From JAQBDA01 sp963709875 (lineage in GTDB: Bacteria > Chloroflexota > Anaerolineae > Anaerolineales > UBA4823), in assembly GCA_963709875.1 (NCBI GenBank), contig CAVPYB010000012.1:620001-684000 (forward strand): 64,000 nucleotides of DNA, written 5' to 3'. Under the pieces are notes generated by a model that did not search any database, was not told the DNA's origin, and saw only the letters and a program-made list of their open reading frames with translations. Shown here one piece after another: positions 57,829-64,000 of the stretch (the first letter of the stretch is position 1; each line of letters starts with the position of its first letter). The translations under genes were made by a program, and so were the position numbers.

Positions 57829-58296
57829 TTATTGTATGTACGGGCAGCTGTCCGACTCAATCACCGTCACCTCGGCGTCGATATAATCGTTCCCCAGCGA
57901 GTGCGCCACCGAGATGCGGTGGTGCCCGTCACGGACATAGTATGCGTCCCCCACCTGCACCAGCTCCACCGGCGGCAGCACAACGCCGTCCAGCCAGGCC
58001 AGGTACACACTCATCCAGCGCCCGGCTGTGCGCTCATGGAGCGGGTTGAAATCACGGTCGAAATCCTCGCCGCGCAATTCGCTGCCCTGGATCTGGCGGA
58101 TGAGAACGCTCCGGGTGCCGGCATAGTGACGGTCCGGCGTCCCGCAAGGCGCAGCCGCCTCTTCCAGGGTGACCAGGGTATAGTCTTTGCGGGTCACCAA
58201 CGAGCGGACCCGGTTGAACTTCGCCTGCAGTCGAGTCTTTTCGAAGCTTCGCTGTGCGTCCATCGTTTCGGGCAATGTGGGTTGGTATGCGCTCAT
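57829..58296 (-). CDS. ParB N-terminal-like domain protein
   Basis: The 155 residues end with the ParB/sulfiredoxin-like signature: PPVELVQVGDAYYVRDGHHRISVA (residues about 110-133) followed by a beta hairpin, as in small ParB-like CTPase/nuclease-fold proteins. The N-terminal half (RLQAKFNRVRSLVTRKDYTL) is not typical of chromosome-partitioning ParB and there is no HTH domain, so a segregation role is unlikely. It is a single gene, and its target is unknown. The gap 58297-58571 to the next gene shows no recognised feature. Confidence 0.75.
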   Translation of the reverse strand: MSAYQPTLPETMDAQRSFEKTRLQAKFNRVRSLVTRKDYTLVTLEEAAAPCGTPDRHYAGTRSVLIRQIQGSELRGEDFDRDFNPLHERTAGRWMSVYLAWLDGVVLPPVELVQVGDAYYVRDGHHRISVAHSLGNDYIDAEVTVIESDSCPYIQ

Positions 58297-58571
58297 TTTG
58301 GCCTCCGCTCAAAGCTGTCTGTCCTTTGCAGCTTGATTTAATCTGAGATCATTATACGGAGCAAACGACACCTAATCATCCCTGAGAACGTCCCTCACAG
58401 AGTCCCAGGTAAAAAGAGTCTGAATTTCTGCCATTTGATAGCGCTTGTTCGCCGGCAGCGGTAAAATAGCCAGGAGTTGAAAAGAAAAGCTACACCGGAC
58501 CAGACCCGCTTGCGCCCAGGGGAACCGGCCTGTAGAACCTCCTTAAATTAAGCTTATCTACAGAGGCCAGC

Positions 58572-58958
58572 TCAGCCCGCTGCACCCTCCCGGTTTTCCA
58601 CAACCCTGTACTTCACGATTTTGCCGACCAATTCATAGGGAATAGCCTTGTCCAGCGGAAAGTGCAGCGAAGATTTGGTCCCCTTGTATGCCGATAGCCC
58701 TTCAATGGATGACTGCATCCCGGATGTCTTTGGATACAGTCCAATATGGCTCTTCCAGACGCCAAAAGAGACGAGCATGCCGTTCTGAAAATAAGTTGGC
58801 ATGTGATAGCTGATCTTCTCTACAGCTTCCGGTGCAGATTCTATTATCACCGCCCTCAGCCTGACCAGAATCTGCTGCACATCTTCCGGGTATTGCGCGA
58901 TGTACTCATCGACTGTGGTTGGATGGCTTTTCTCCTCTTGCATGGCGAATCCATTCAC
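58572..58958 (-). CDS. DUF1801 (YdhG-like) family protein
   Basis: The 128 residues follow the DUF1801 pattern: TVDEYIAQYPEDVQQILVRLR, PEAVEKISYHMPTYF, SFGVWKSHIGLYP and KSSLHFPLDKAIPYELV. Family members are small cytosolic proteins, some described as iron-chaperone-like (frataxin-fold), many without known function. Starts at 58958 or at the second ATG (58943) are both possible. It precedes no operon partner on its strand. Confidence 0.88.
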   Translation of the reverse strand: MNGFAMQEEKSHPTTVDEYIAQYPEDVQQILVRLRAVIIESAPEAVEKISYHMPTYFQNGMLVSFGVWKSHIGLYPKTSGMQSSIEGLSAYKGTKSSLHFPLDKAIPYELVGKIVKYRVVENREGAAG

Positions 58959-59035
58959 TCCTTAGCTGGAGGGCAATCCAGCAAACTGCCCTCCAGCGTG
59001 GTAATTTCTCTGCGGACTTGGTACCTGCTGCTCGC

Positions 59036-59536
59036 TTATCCTCTCACGCGCATCTTCTCCAACAGCTCGTCGAGACGCTGATAGCCTTCATTGACTCCGG
59101 TCTCCATGCCTGCCTGGACCATGCCATCCCGGTCGGCGACGGATTGGAAGACGGATTGGATCACGACCCGGGTCCGGTCTCCGGGCAGCACCTCGAGCCG
59201 CATGGTGTCCAGCGAGACGTGCCCGCGTTCGGGCAGCCCTTCGAACTCGAAGGTCTGGATCATCAGCTCCTCGGACATCTCGTGGAACACGCCGTGAAAA
59301 GCGTACTGGTTGCCTTCCTGATCCTTGTGGATGTAGCGGTACCTGCCGCCGCTGTAGGGCTCGAAGGTCTCGAGGACCATCTCGTAGCCGCGCGGGCCCA
59401 GCCACTGTACATACAACTCCGGGTCGATATGCGCCTGATAGACCAGCTCGCGCGGTGCGTCGAACTCCCGGGTGATAAAAACTTCCTGCTTGCCGGGCTC
59501 GGCTGTTACACTTGTTTAATTCAACCTTGCGGACAT
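59036..59536 (-). pseudogene. AHSA1/START-like (SRPBCC) protein with an in-frame TAA near its start
   Basis: The ATG at 59536 has AGGAGAGG upstream and starts MSARLN, then TAA (59516-59518), then in the same frame TSVTAEPGKQEVFITREFDAPRELVYQAHIDPELYVQWLGPRGY and a full Activator-of-Hsp90-type lipid-binding fold to 59036. The ORF that is literally open (TTG 59416) lacks about 40 residues of the fold. This family is usually paired with an ArsR regulator, and that regulator is directly upstream. Either one base is wrong or the gene is disabled by a single nonsense change. Confidence 0.78.
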
Positions 59537-59537
59537 G

Positions 59538-59873
59538 CTACCTCTCCTTTTTTTGAACAACCTGTAAGACTTCGTCGAGACGGTCAAACCGCTCGCTCCA
59601 ATAACGCTCAAACGGTGCGACCCAGTCGTAGATGGATTTGAGCTGCTCTGCATTGACACGGTATATCCGCTGGCGACCAACCCGCCTCTCGCTCACCAAT
59701 CCGACCTGCTTCAGCACCCCCAGGTGCTTCGAGACCATCGGTTGGGACCATCCGAGCATTTCGATAATTTCGCTGACAGTCTTTTCTCCTGCCCCCAGCA
59801 CTTCCAGGATCTTGCGCCGTTTGGGTTCCGCCACGGCATTGAACGGGTCGTAAGTCGTCGGTTTGCGTGCCAT
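59538..59873 (-). CDS. ArsR-family transcriptional regulator (paired with AHSA1 protein)
   Basis: The 111-residue winged-helix protein has the recognition region TVSEIIEMLGWSQPMVSKHLGVLKQVGLVSERRVGRQRIYRV. The C-terminal part (SIYDWVAPFERYWSERFDRL) is that of the ArsR group found with SRPBCC/AHSA1 genes; it lacks metal-binding cysteines, so it is not a metal sensor of the usual type. The stop is one base from the next gene's ATG. Upstream is a consensus promoter with a palindrome at the start point, a likely autoregulation site. Confidence 0.9.
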   Translation of the reverse strand: MARKPTTYDPFNAVAEPKRRKILEVLGAGEKTVSEIIEMLGWSQPMVSKHLGVLKQVGLVSERRVGRQRIYRVNAEQLKSIYDWVAPFERYWSERFDRLDEVLQVVQKKER

Positions 59874-59881
59874 GACTTTAT

Positions 59882-59940
59882 TATATACCCATATAGGAAT
59901 ATATACAAGCTATTCTAGACCAAACGTTCTTGTTTGTCAA
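59882..59940 (-). promoter_or_regulatory. Sigma-70-type promoter with operator-like palindrome (ArsR/AHSA1)
   Basis: On the minus strand TTGACA (59935-59940), 17 bases, TAGAAT (59912-59917). The imperfect palindrome TATATACCCATATAGGAATA begins at plus-strand 59882 and overlaps the expected start site, as an ArsR repressor site would. Confidence 0.72.
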
Positions 59941-59990
59941 GATGGAATTTTTGTGCGGTGGACTCTTGTCCACCAGGTGTAGGGGTTGGC

Positions 59991-61874
59991 TTACGAAAGA
60001 GATTGTTGATGTCCGCCGACCTGGCGGTACCCGAGCAGCCGTAGCCCGTTCAGCACCACCACCAGTGTGCTGCCTTCGTGCAGCAGGATCGCCAGACCGA
60101 TGCCCGCCCAGCCCAGAATGGAAGCTGCCGACAGCGCCAATATCACCGCAATGGCGATGGCCAGGTTCTGCCGGACCGTGCTCAGCGTGGCCCGCCCCAG
60201 GCCGATAGCAAACGGTAGTACGCCCAGGTCCGAGGACATCAGCGCCACGTCGGCGGTCTCCAGCGCGGCGTCGCTGCCGGCACTGCCCATGGCGATGCCG
60301 ACCGTGGCGTTGGCCAATGCCGGGGCGTCGTTCACGCCATCGCCCACCATGGCGACCACCTTGTACTGCTCCACCAGCTCCTGGATGGCAGCCAGCTTAT
60401 CTTCAGGCAGCAATCCAGCCCGGTAATCGGGAATGCCGGTCTGAGACGCGATATGCGCCGCGGTGCGCGGGTTATCCCCGCTGAGTATGACGACCTTCTG
60501 CAAGCCCATCCCCAGCAGGTCGGCGACTGCCTGGCGGGCTTCCGGGCGCACGACGTCTGCCAGAGCGATCAGTCCGGCGAAGCTCTCCCCCCTGCGGACC
60601 AGGACGACCGTCTTGCCCTCCCTCTCCAGTTTTTCCTGTTCCACGGTCAGCGGCTGGGGAAGCTCAACCCCTTGCTGCTCGAACCAGCCCCGGCTGCCCA
60701 CCCAGACCGGGATCTTTGCCACAACAGCCTGTATGCCGCGCCCGCTGACCGCCTGCACGTCCACCGCAGAGGGAATGGTCAAACCGCGTTCCTCCGCTGC
60801 CCGCACCACTGCCTGCGCCAGTGGGTGCGCCGAGCGGCTCTCCACCCCCGCCGCCAGGCTAAGCAGCTCGTCGACTTCCCCCGCTGGATAGGGGACCACG
60901 CCTGTCACTGCCAGCTGCCCGCTGGTCAGAGTGCCAGTCTTATCGAAGGCAACCGCTTGCAGGCGGCCCAGATTCTCCAGGTGCAGACCGCCTTTGACCA
61001 GTACGCCACCGCGCGCCGCCCGAGCTGTTCCAGCCAGCACCGCAGAGGGGGTACCTAGAGCCAGGGCGCAGGGTGAAGCGGCGACCAGGAAAGTCATCGC
61101 CCGGAGGAACGAGGTCTCAAAAGGCACCCCCAGCAGGGGCGGGATGACGATAATGGACAAGGCGACGAGCAGCACGGCAGGCACGAACCAGGCCATGAAG
61201 CGCTCGGTCAATTGCTGGGTGGGCGATTTCTGCGCCTGCGCCTGCTCCACCATGCGCATCACCCGCCTCAGGGTGCTGTCGCGCGCCAGTCGGGTCGCCT
61301 GCACGTCCAGGGCGCCTTCGCCGTTCACCGATCCGGCGTACACTTCGTCGCCCGGTGACTTGTCAACCGGTACGGACTCGCCGGTGACCGGCGCCTGGTC
61401 CACCGCCGAGCTGCCCGAGAGAACGCGTCCATCGACCGGGAAGCGCTCGCCCGGTCGCACGATGACGATATCCCCGATGGCTACCCGCTCGACGGGAATT
61501 AATGCTTCCGAGCCATCCTGCCGCACCACGGCGTGCCGCGGGGCCAGGTCCGCCAGGGCGCGGATCGACTGGCGGGCGCGGTCAAGGGCGCGCTCTTCCA
61601 GGGCATGCCCCAGGCTGAAAAGGAAGAGCAGCAGCGCCCCTTCCGGGTACTCGCCGATGGCAGCAGCCCCGAGCGCGGCCGCCAGCATAAGCATGTCTAC
61701 ATCGAAGCGGCGCTGGCGTATATCGCGGGCGGTGTGGACCGCAGTGTGCCACCCGCCGAGCAGGTAGGCAGCCAGGTAGAAAGCCAGGCTCAGCGCATAC
61801 GGGAAAGCGGAGAATGTCTCCCCCAGCCAGCCAAGCAGCAGGGCCAGCCCGGAGAGCAGGCTCAGCAGCAGCAT
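59991..61874 (-). CDS. Zn/Cd/Co-type P1B heavy-metal ATPase, membrane and catalytic part
   Basis: The 627 residues carry the transport and catalytic motifs: SPCALALGTPSA (membrane metal site of the Zn/Cd/Pb/Co type), VTGESVP (actuator), DKTGTLT (phosphorylated Asp), SAHPLAQ (P1B-specific HP), and GDGVNDAPALA (hinge), with eight membrane helices expected. It exports divalent soft metals using ATP. The first ATG here is not the true start. Residues before it (FAPTGISRWYAENH) and the metal-binding domain in other frames (62016-62384 entry) belong to the same gene; a missing base near 62043 and an extra base near 61921 separate them. Confidence 0.9.
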   Translation of the reverse strand: MLLLSLLSGLALLLGWLGETFSAFPYALSLAFYLAAYLLGGWHTAVHTARDIRQRRFDVDMLMLAAALGAAAIGEYPEGALLLFLFSLGHALEERALDRARQSIRALADLAPRHAVVRQDGSEALIPVERVAIGDIVIVRPGERFPVDGRVLSGSSAVDQAPVTGESVPVDKSPGDEVYAGSVNGEGALDVQATRLARDSTLRRVMRMVEQAQAQKSPTQQLTERFMAWFVPAVLLVALSIIVIPPLLGVPFETSFLRAMTFLVAASPCALALGTPSAVLAGTARAARGGVLVKGGLHLENLGRLQAVAFDKTGTLTSGQLAVTGVVPYPAGEVDELLSLAAGVESRSAHPLAQAVVRAAEERGLTIPSAVDVQAVSGRGIQAVVAKIPVWVGSRGWFEQQGVELPQPLTVEQEKLEREGKTVVLVRRGESFAGLIALADVVRPEARQAVADLLGMGLQKVVILSGDNPRTAAHIASQTGIPDYRAGLLPEDKLAAIQELVEQYKVVAMVGDGVNDAPALANATVGIAMGSAGSDAALETADVALMSSDLGVLPFAIGLGRATLSTVRQNLAIAIAVILALSAASILGWAGIGLAILLHEGSTLVVVLNGLRLLGYRQVGGHQQSLS

Positions 61875-62015
61875 GTGGTTCTCGGCGTACCAGCGGGAAA
61901 TGCCGGTCGGTGCGAACTCGGTAGCCCAGGTTCTTCACCCGCTGGCGGACCGCCGGACGGCTGATCTGGCGGGCATCGTACTCCACATGCAGGGTCTGGT
62001 CGGCGTAGCTCACGC

Positions 62016-62384
62016 TTACGCTGAAGATGCCCTCCACGCGCCCAAGCCGTGCTCGAGCACCATGGCGCAGTCCGAGCAGTCCATGCCTTCCACCGGGTAG
62101 ACCTCGTGCCTGTAGCGGCTGGCGATCTTCGAGCCGGCGCGGGAAGCAATGCGCTGCGCCTGCTCGGCGGAAACCCGCTGCGGGTCGTAATGCAGGCAAA
62201 CATGAGGGGTTCCCTGATCGTGCTTGATATGGGCGCGCTGCACCTTACCGTTCCCGTTCAGCGCACTTTCCAGCCGTTCCAGGCAGGCGCCCTGGCACTG
62301 CTCCAATTCAGGGAGCAGCAAATGTGCATCCAACTGCAGCTTGCCTTCTGCAGCCGTTTCGGTCAGTAATGTCCGATCAGCCAT
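62016..62384 (-). CDS. N-terminal metal-binding part of the P1B ATPase (frameshifted)
   Basis: This frame encodes the first part of the transporter: an HMA-like domain with ECC-type spacing QCQGAC (three residues between cysteines) and the start of a second HMA domain with GMDCSDCAMVLEHGLG. At about 62043 a missing base shifts the sequence to another frame (RVEGIFSVSVSYADQTLHVEYD...VKNLGYRV). An extra base near 61921 returns it to the original frame, where the transporter continues (59991-61874). The complete protein would be about 797 residues. The start overlaps the stop of the SmtB-like regulator by eight bases. Confidence 0.8.
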   Translation of the reverse strand: MADRTLLTETAAEGKLQLDAHLLLPELEQCQGACLERLESALNGNGKVQRAHIKHDQGTPHVCLHYDPQRVSAEQAQRIASRAGSKIASRYRHEVYPVEGMDCSDCAMVLEHGLGAWRASSA

Positions 62385-62697
62385 GCAGGATGTGTTCCAC
62401 TCCCCGCCGGAAAAGCTCGGCGACGTGCTCGTCGTCCAGGGAATAATATACCCAGCGCCCTTGTTTGCGCGTGCGCACCAGGCGCATCTGCCGCAGGCTG
62501 CGCAGGTGATGGGAGACGCCCGATTCGCTGATCCCCGCCACCTCCGCCAGCGATTGGACGTTCATCGGACCGCTCAGCAGGGCAGCGATGATCTGCACCC
62601 GGCTGGCATCGCTCATGGCGCTGAACAGCTCGGCCACACGCGCGGCCTGCCCCTCGGTCAAGCTGGTCAATTCTGAAAACGGCATATTTTTGTCCAT
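62377..62697 (-). CDS. ArsR/SmtB-family metal-sensing repressor
   Basis: The 106-residue winged-helix protein has the recognition helix region VQSLAEVAGISESGVSHHLRSL. Near the C-terminus is the alpha-5 metal site pattern DDEHVAELFRRGVEHILH (Asp/His pairs), as in SmtB, CzrA and NmtR sensors of Zn, Co or Ni. It should repress the operon with the P1B ATPase until the metal binds. ATG 62697 is chosen because ATG 62721 falls within the putative operator; the choice is not certain. Confidence 0.87.
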   Translation of the reverse strand: MDKNMPFSELTSLTEGQAARVAELFSAMSDASRVQIIAALLSGPMNVQSLAEVAGISESGVSHHLRSLRQMRLVRTRKQGRWVYYSLDDEHVAELFRRGVEHILHG

Positions 62698-62711
62698 ATT
62701 GTTCAATACCT

Positions 62712-62784
62712 GATCATACATTCAGATATATAATAGCCGTTCTGTGTTCATCTGTCAAGGAGACGCAGGGTTGAATGTATGATC
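62712..62784. promoter_or_regulatory. Inverted-repeat operator candidate for the SmtB-like repressor
   Basis: GATCATACATTCA (62712-62724) and its exact inverse TGAATGTATGATC (62772-62784) lie 47 bases apart in the upstream region. Each arm has the ATTCA core seen in SmtB-type operators. Two separated sites could be joined by dimers of the repressor. Confidence 0.45.
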
Positions 62785-62805
62785 TTCACAAAGATGATAG
62801 CCGTC

Positions 62806-62890
62806 TCAGCGAGGAGCGCACTTTGCGACGAAGCGGTCCTCGAATAGGTGGATGGTGAGATCGCTTCGCTGCGCTCGTGAAGACAGGCTC
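62806..62890. repeat. Interspersed repeat (CGAGGAGCG...GCGACGAAGCG type)
   Basis: Words cgaggagcgcac, gcgacgaagcggtcctcga and gagatcgcttcgctgcgctc are inverted relatives of one another. The element is related to those at 52829-52862 and 44340-44458. Confidence 0.55.
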
Positions 62891-62960
62891 TTGATGAAAA
62901 CCTTGAGGCCGCGGAAACTCGCGGTAAAATATGCTGACCTGCAGTTGGGAGAACAGGATA

Positions 62961-63419
62961 GTGACGATACGCATGCGCAACGAAAGACAGCCCGAGATGA
63001 CCCTCAACCTGGCGAGCTACGCCTGGTCGGAGGTGCTCGAGCTGGCTCTAGATTACGGCTGGAACCCGATGGGCGCGGTGCTGCCCGGTATTTGGCAGCT
63101 AGAATCGTCCATGGACAGCTACTACCCGGGCCATCACGAGCCCGACTTTACCGCGGACCAGCACGGCAACGGGCATCACAAGCAAGTACTCTTCGAGGAT
63201 GCCCTCAACCTGGCAGATGCGCTGGAGCAGGCATTCCTGGATTACGAGCCGCTGCGCGTCCCGGCCTCTTATTATTACTTCGAGCCGGAAGAGCCTGCCC
63301 TGCGCCGGCGACCCGGCATCGGCGCCGTGGCGGCGGTGATCGATTTCTGCCGCCGGGGTTCGTTCTGGTTGGAGCCGCACCACCAACGCCCGGGCCTGCC
63401 CCTGTTGCAGCAATTCTAA
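62961..63419 (+). CDS. Hypothetical protein (DUF7691-like layout)
   Basis: The about 152-residue protein is not recognised. It has a Trp-containing helical start (ASYAWSEVLELALDYGWNPMG), a polar middle with several His and Asp residues (YPGHHEPDFTADQHGNGHH, possibly metal-binding), a helix ALNLADALEQAFLDYEPLR, and a C-terminal VAAVIDFCRRGSFWLE. The pattern resembles immunity-like or DUF-type small proteins that read as modification-related. GTG 62961 or ATG 62973 could be the start; neither has a strong binding site. It stands just before a transposase gene. Confidence 0.6.
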   Translation: MTIRMRNERQPEMTLNLASYAWSEVLELALDYGWNPMGAVLPGIWQLESSMDSYYPGHHEPDFTADQHGNGHHKQVLFEDALNLADALEQAFLDYEPLRVPASYYYFEPEEPALRRRPGIGAVAAVIDFCRRGSFWLEPHHQRPGLPLLQQF

Positions 63420-63451
63420 ATATGGCCCAATAGGCATGATATGCTAAGGGC

Positions 63452-64000
63452 ATGAAAGCCTCCAAGATATTTGACGAACTTGTGGAAGAACTGCATAGCA
63501 GCTTTGAAAAGCTGCCGGAGCATCGCACCGGCGAGAACACGCAATATGAGATCGAAGACGCTGCGCTGAGCGCGTTTGGCATCTTCTTCACTCAGTCAAG
63601 GTCCTTTCTGACCTATCAGCGGATGCTGGAAGAGCGGAAAGGCAAAAGCAACGTGAGCAGTTTGTTTAGGGTCGAGCGCATCCCCAGTGACAATCAGATC
63701 CGCAATCTGTTGGACCCGCAGGAGCCAGAGCTGTTGTATGGGGTCTTTACCAAGGGGTTGAAGGCGCTGGAGGAAAGCGGGCAATTGGATAAATTTCGCA
63801 GTTATGGGGCACAGGTGTTGATCTCGTGTGACGGGACGGGAACGATCTCGTCGCAGAAGATCCACTGTCCGAACTGTACCCGGCGGGAACTGGCCAGTGG
63901 AGAGACCTTGTATACCCATTACGCCATTCTGCCGGTGATCGTCAAAGCCGGGGAGAGCCGCGTGGTGGCGCTGGAGCCGGAGTTCATCACGCCCCAGGAT
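63452..64000 (+). mobile_element. ISNCY-type DDE transposase, 5' part
   Basis: The first 183 codons are present and the gene runs off the right edge. It opens MKASKIFDELVEELHSSFEK and continues with ENTQYEIEDAALSAFGIFF and IPSDNQIRNLLDP, typical for the N-terminal domain of this DDE transposase group. The first catalytic aspartate is expected in ISCDGTGTISSQKIHCPNC. The remaining catalytic residues and both inverted repeats cannot be checked here. It suggests an insertion at this end of the window. Confidence 0.8.

Noticed and set aside
55298..59518. Two in-frame TAA codons suggested possible stop-codon reassignment.
   Set aside because: TAA ends well-defined genes here (for example the hydrogenase small subunit at 21423), so it is used as a stop; point changes or errors explain the two sites.
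1..64000. CRISPR arrays, rRNA or tRNA genes.
   Set aside because: No regularly spaced repeats of 23-40 bases with unique spacers and no conserved RNA gene cores were seen.

Overview
The window is high-GC DNA that looks like a member of the Chloroflexota, probably Anaerolineae-like. This is an inference from gene content: recurrent membrane proteins with a kinase-like tail but no ATPase domain, a BTAD/SARP-type AAA-TPR regulator, a group 3b NiFe hydrogenase, HdrA-rich soluble redox clusters, HepT/MNT and DUF433/DUF5615 pairs, and dispersed palindromic intergenic repeats. No rRNA, tRNA or CRISPR array was seen.

Left part (1-17.4 kb), mostly minus strand: a decaying family of membrane sensor-like proteins (1-6737), a FabF-type ketosynthase, a protoglobin fused to two Rieske domains, a membrane-anchored dihaem cytochrome c, then a SARP-like regulator. 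The regulator lies beside one of two nearly identical promoter elements, which carry a direct repeat over the -35 region. Then come a HAD phosphatase, a ThiS/MoaD-like protein, a metallo-beta-lactamase-fold protein, a PlsC acyltransferase, and a sensor kinase/OmpR-type regulator pair.

Centre (17.4-44.3 kb), all plus strand and tightly packed: a promoter with PHO-box-like 11-bp repeats, a HEAT-repeat gene, the four subunits and the maturation protease of a group 3b NAD(P)-linked NiFe hydrogenase, a receiver protein and a GAF kinase, then a very large electron-transfer gene set. That set has HdrC, HdrB, a giant HdrA-GltD-HdrA fusion, MvhD, three FrhB/FdhB-like flavoproteins, two further HdrA proteins, an HdrD-like protein, a dicluster ferredoxin, an SdhB-like Fe-S protein, an acyl-CoA dehydrogenase homologue and a fumarate-reductase-type flavoprotein. 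The simplest reading is a soluble supercomplex, possibly flavin-bifurcating, linking H2, NAD(P)H and ferredoxin pools to fumarate or to an acyl-CoA/enoyl-CoA couple. The substrate cannot be read from the sequence.

Right part (44.3-64 kb): a possible structured small RNA with its own promoter and terminator, a malic enzyme, a thioredoxin-reductase-like flavoprotein without its cysteines, several toxin-antitoxin-like nucleotidyltransferase modules (two with damaged HepT partners), a methyltransferase remnant, a PLP decarboxylase, an HtrA lipoprotein protease, another two-component pair, stress and regulatory genes, a Zn/Cd/Co-type P1B ATPase with its SmtB-like repressor, and the start of a transposase.

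Seven genes contain single-base frame disruptions. Eight of the nine sites are an extra base, so consensus error must be excluded before any of these genes is called a pseudogene.
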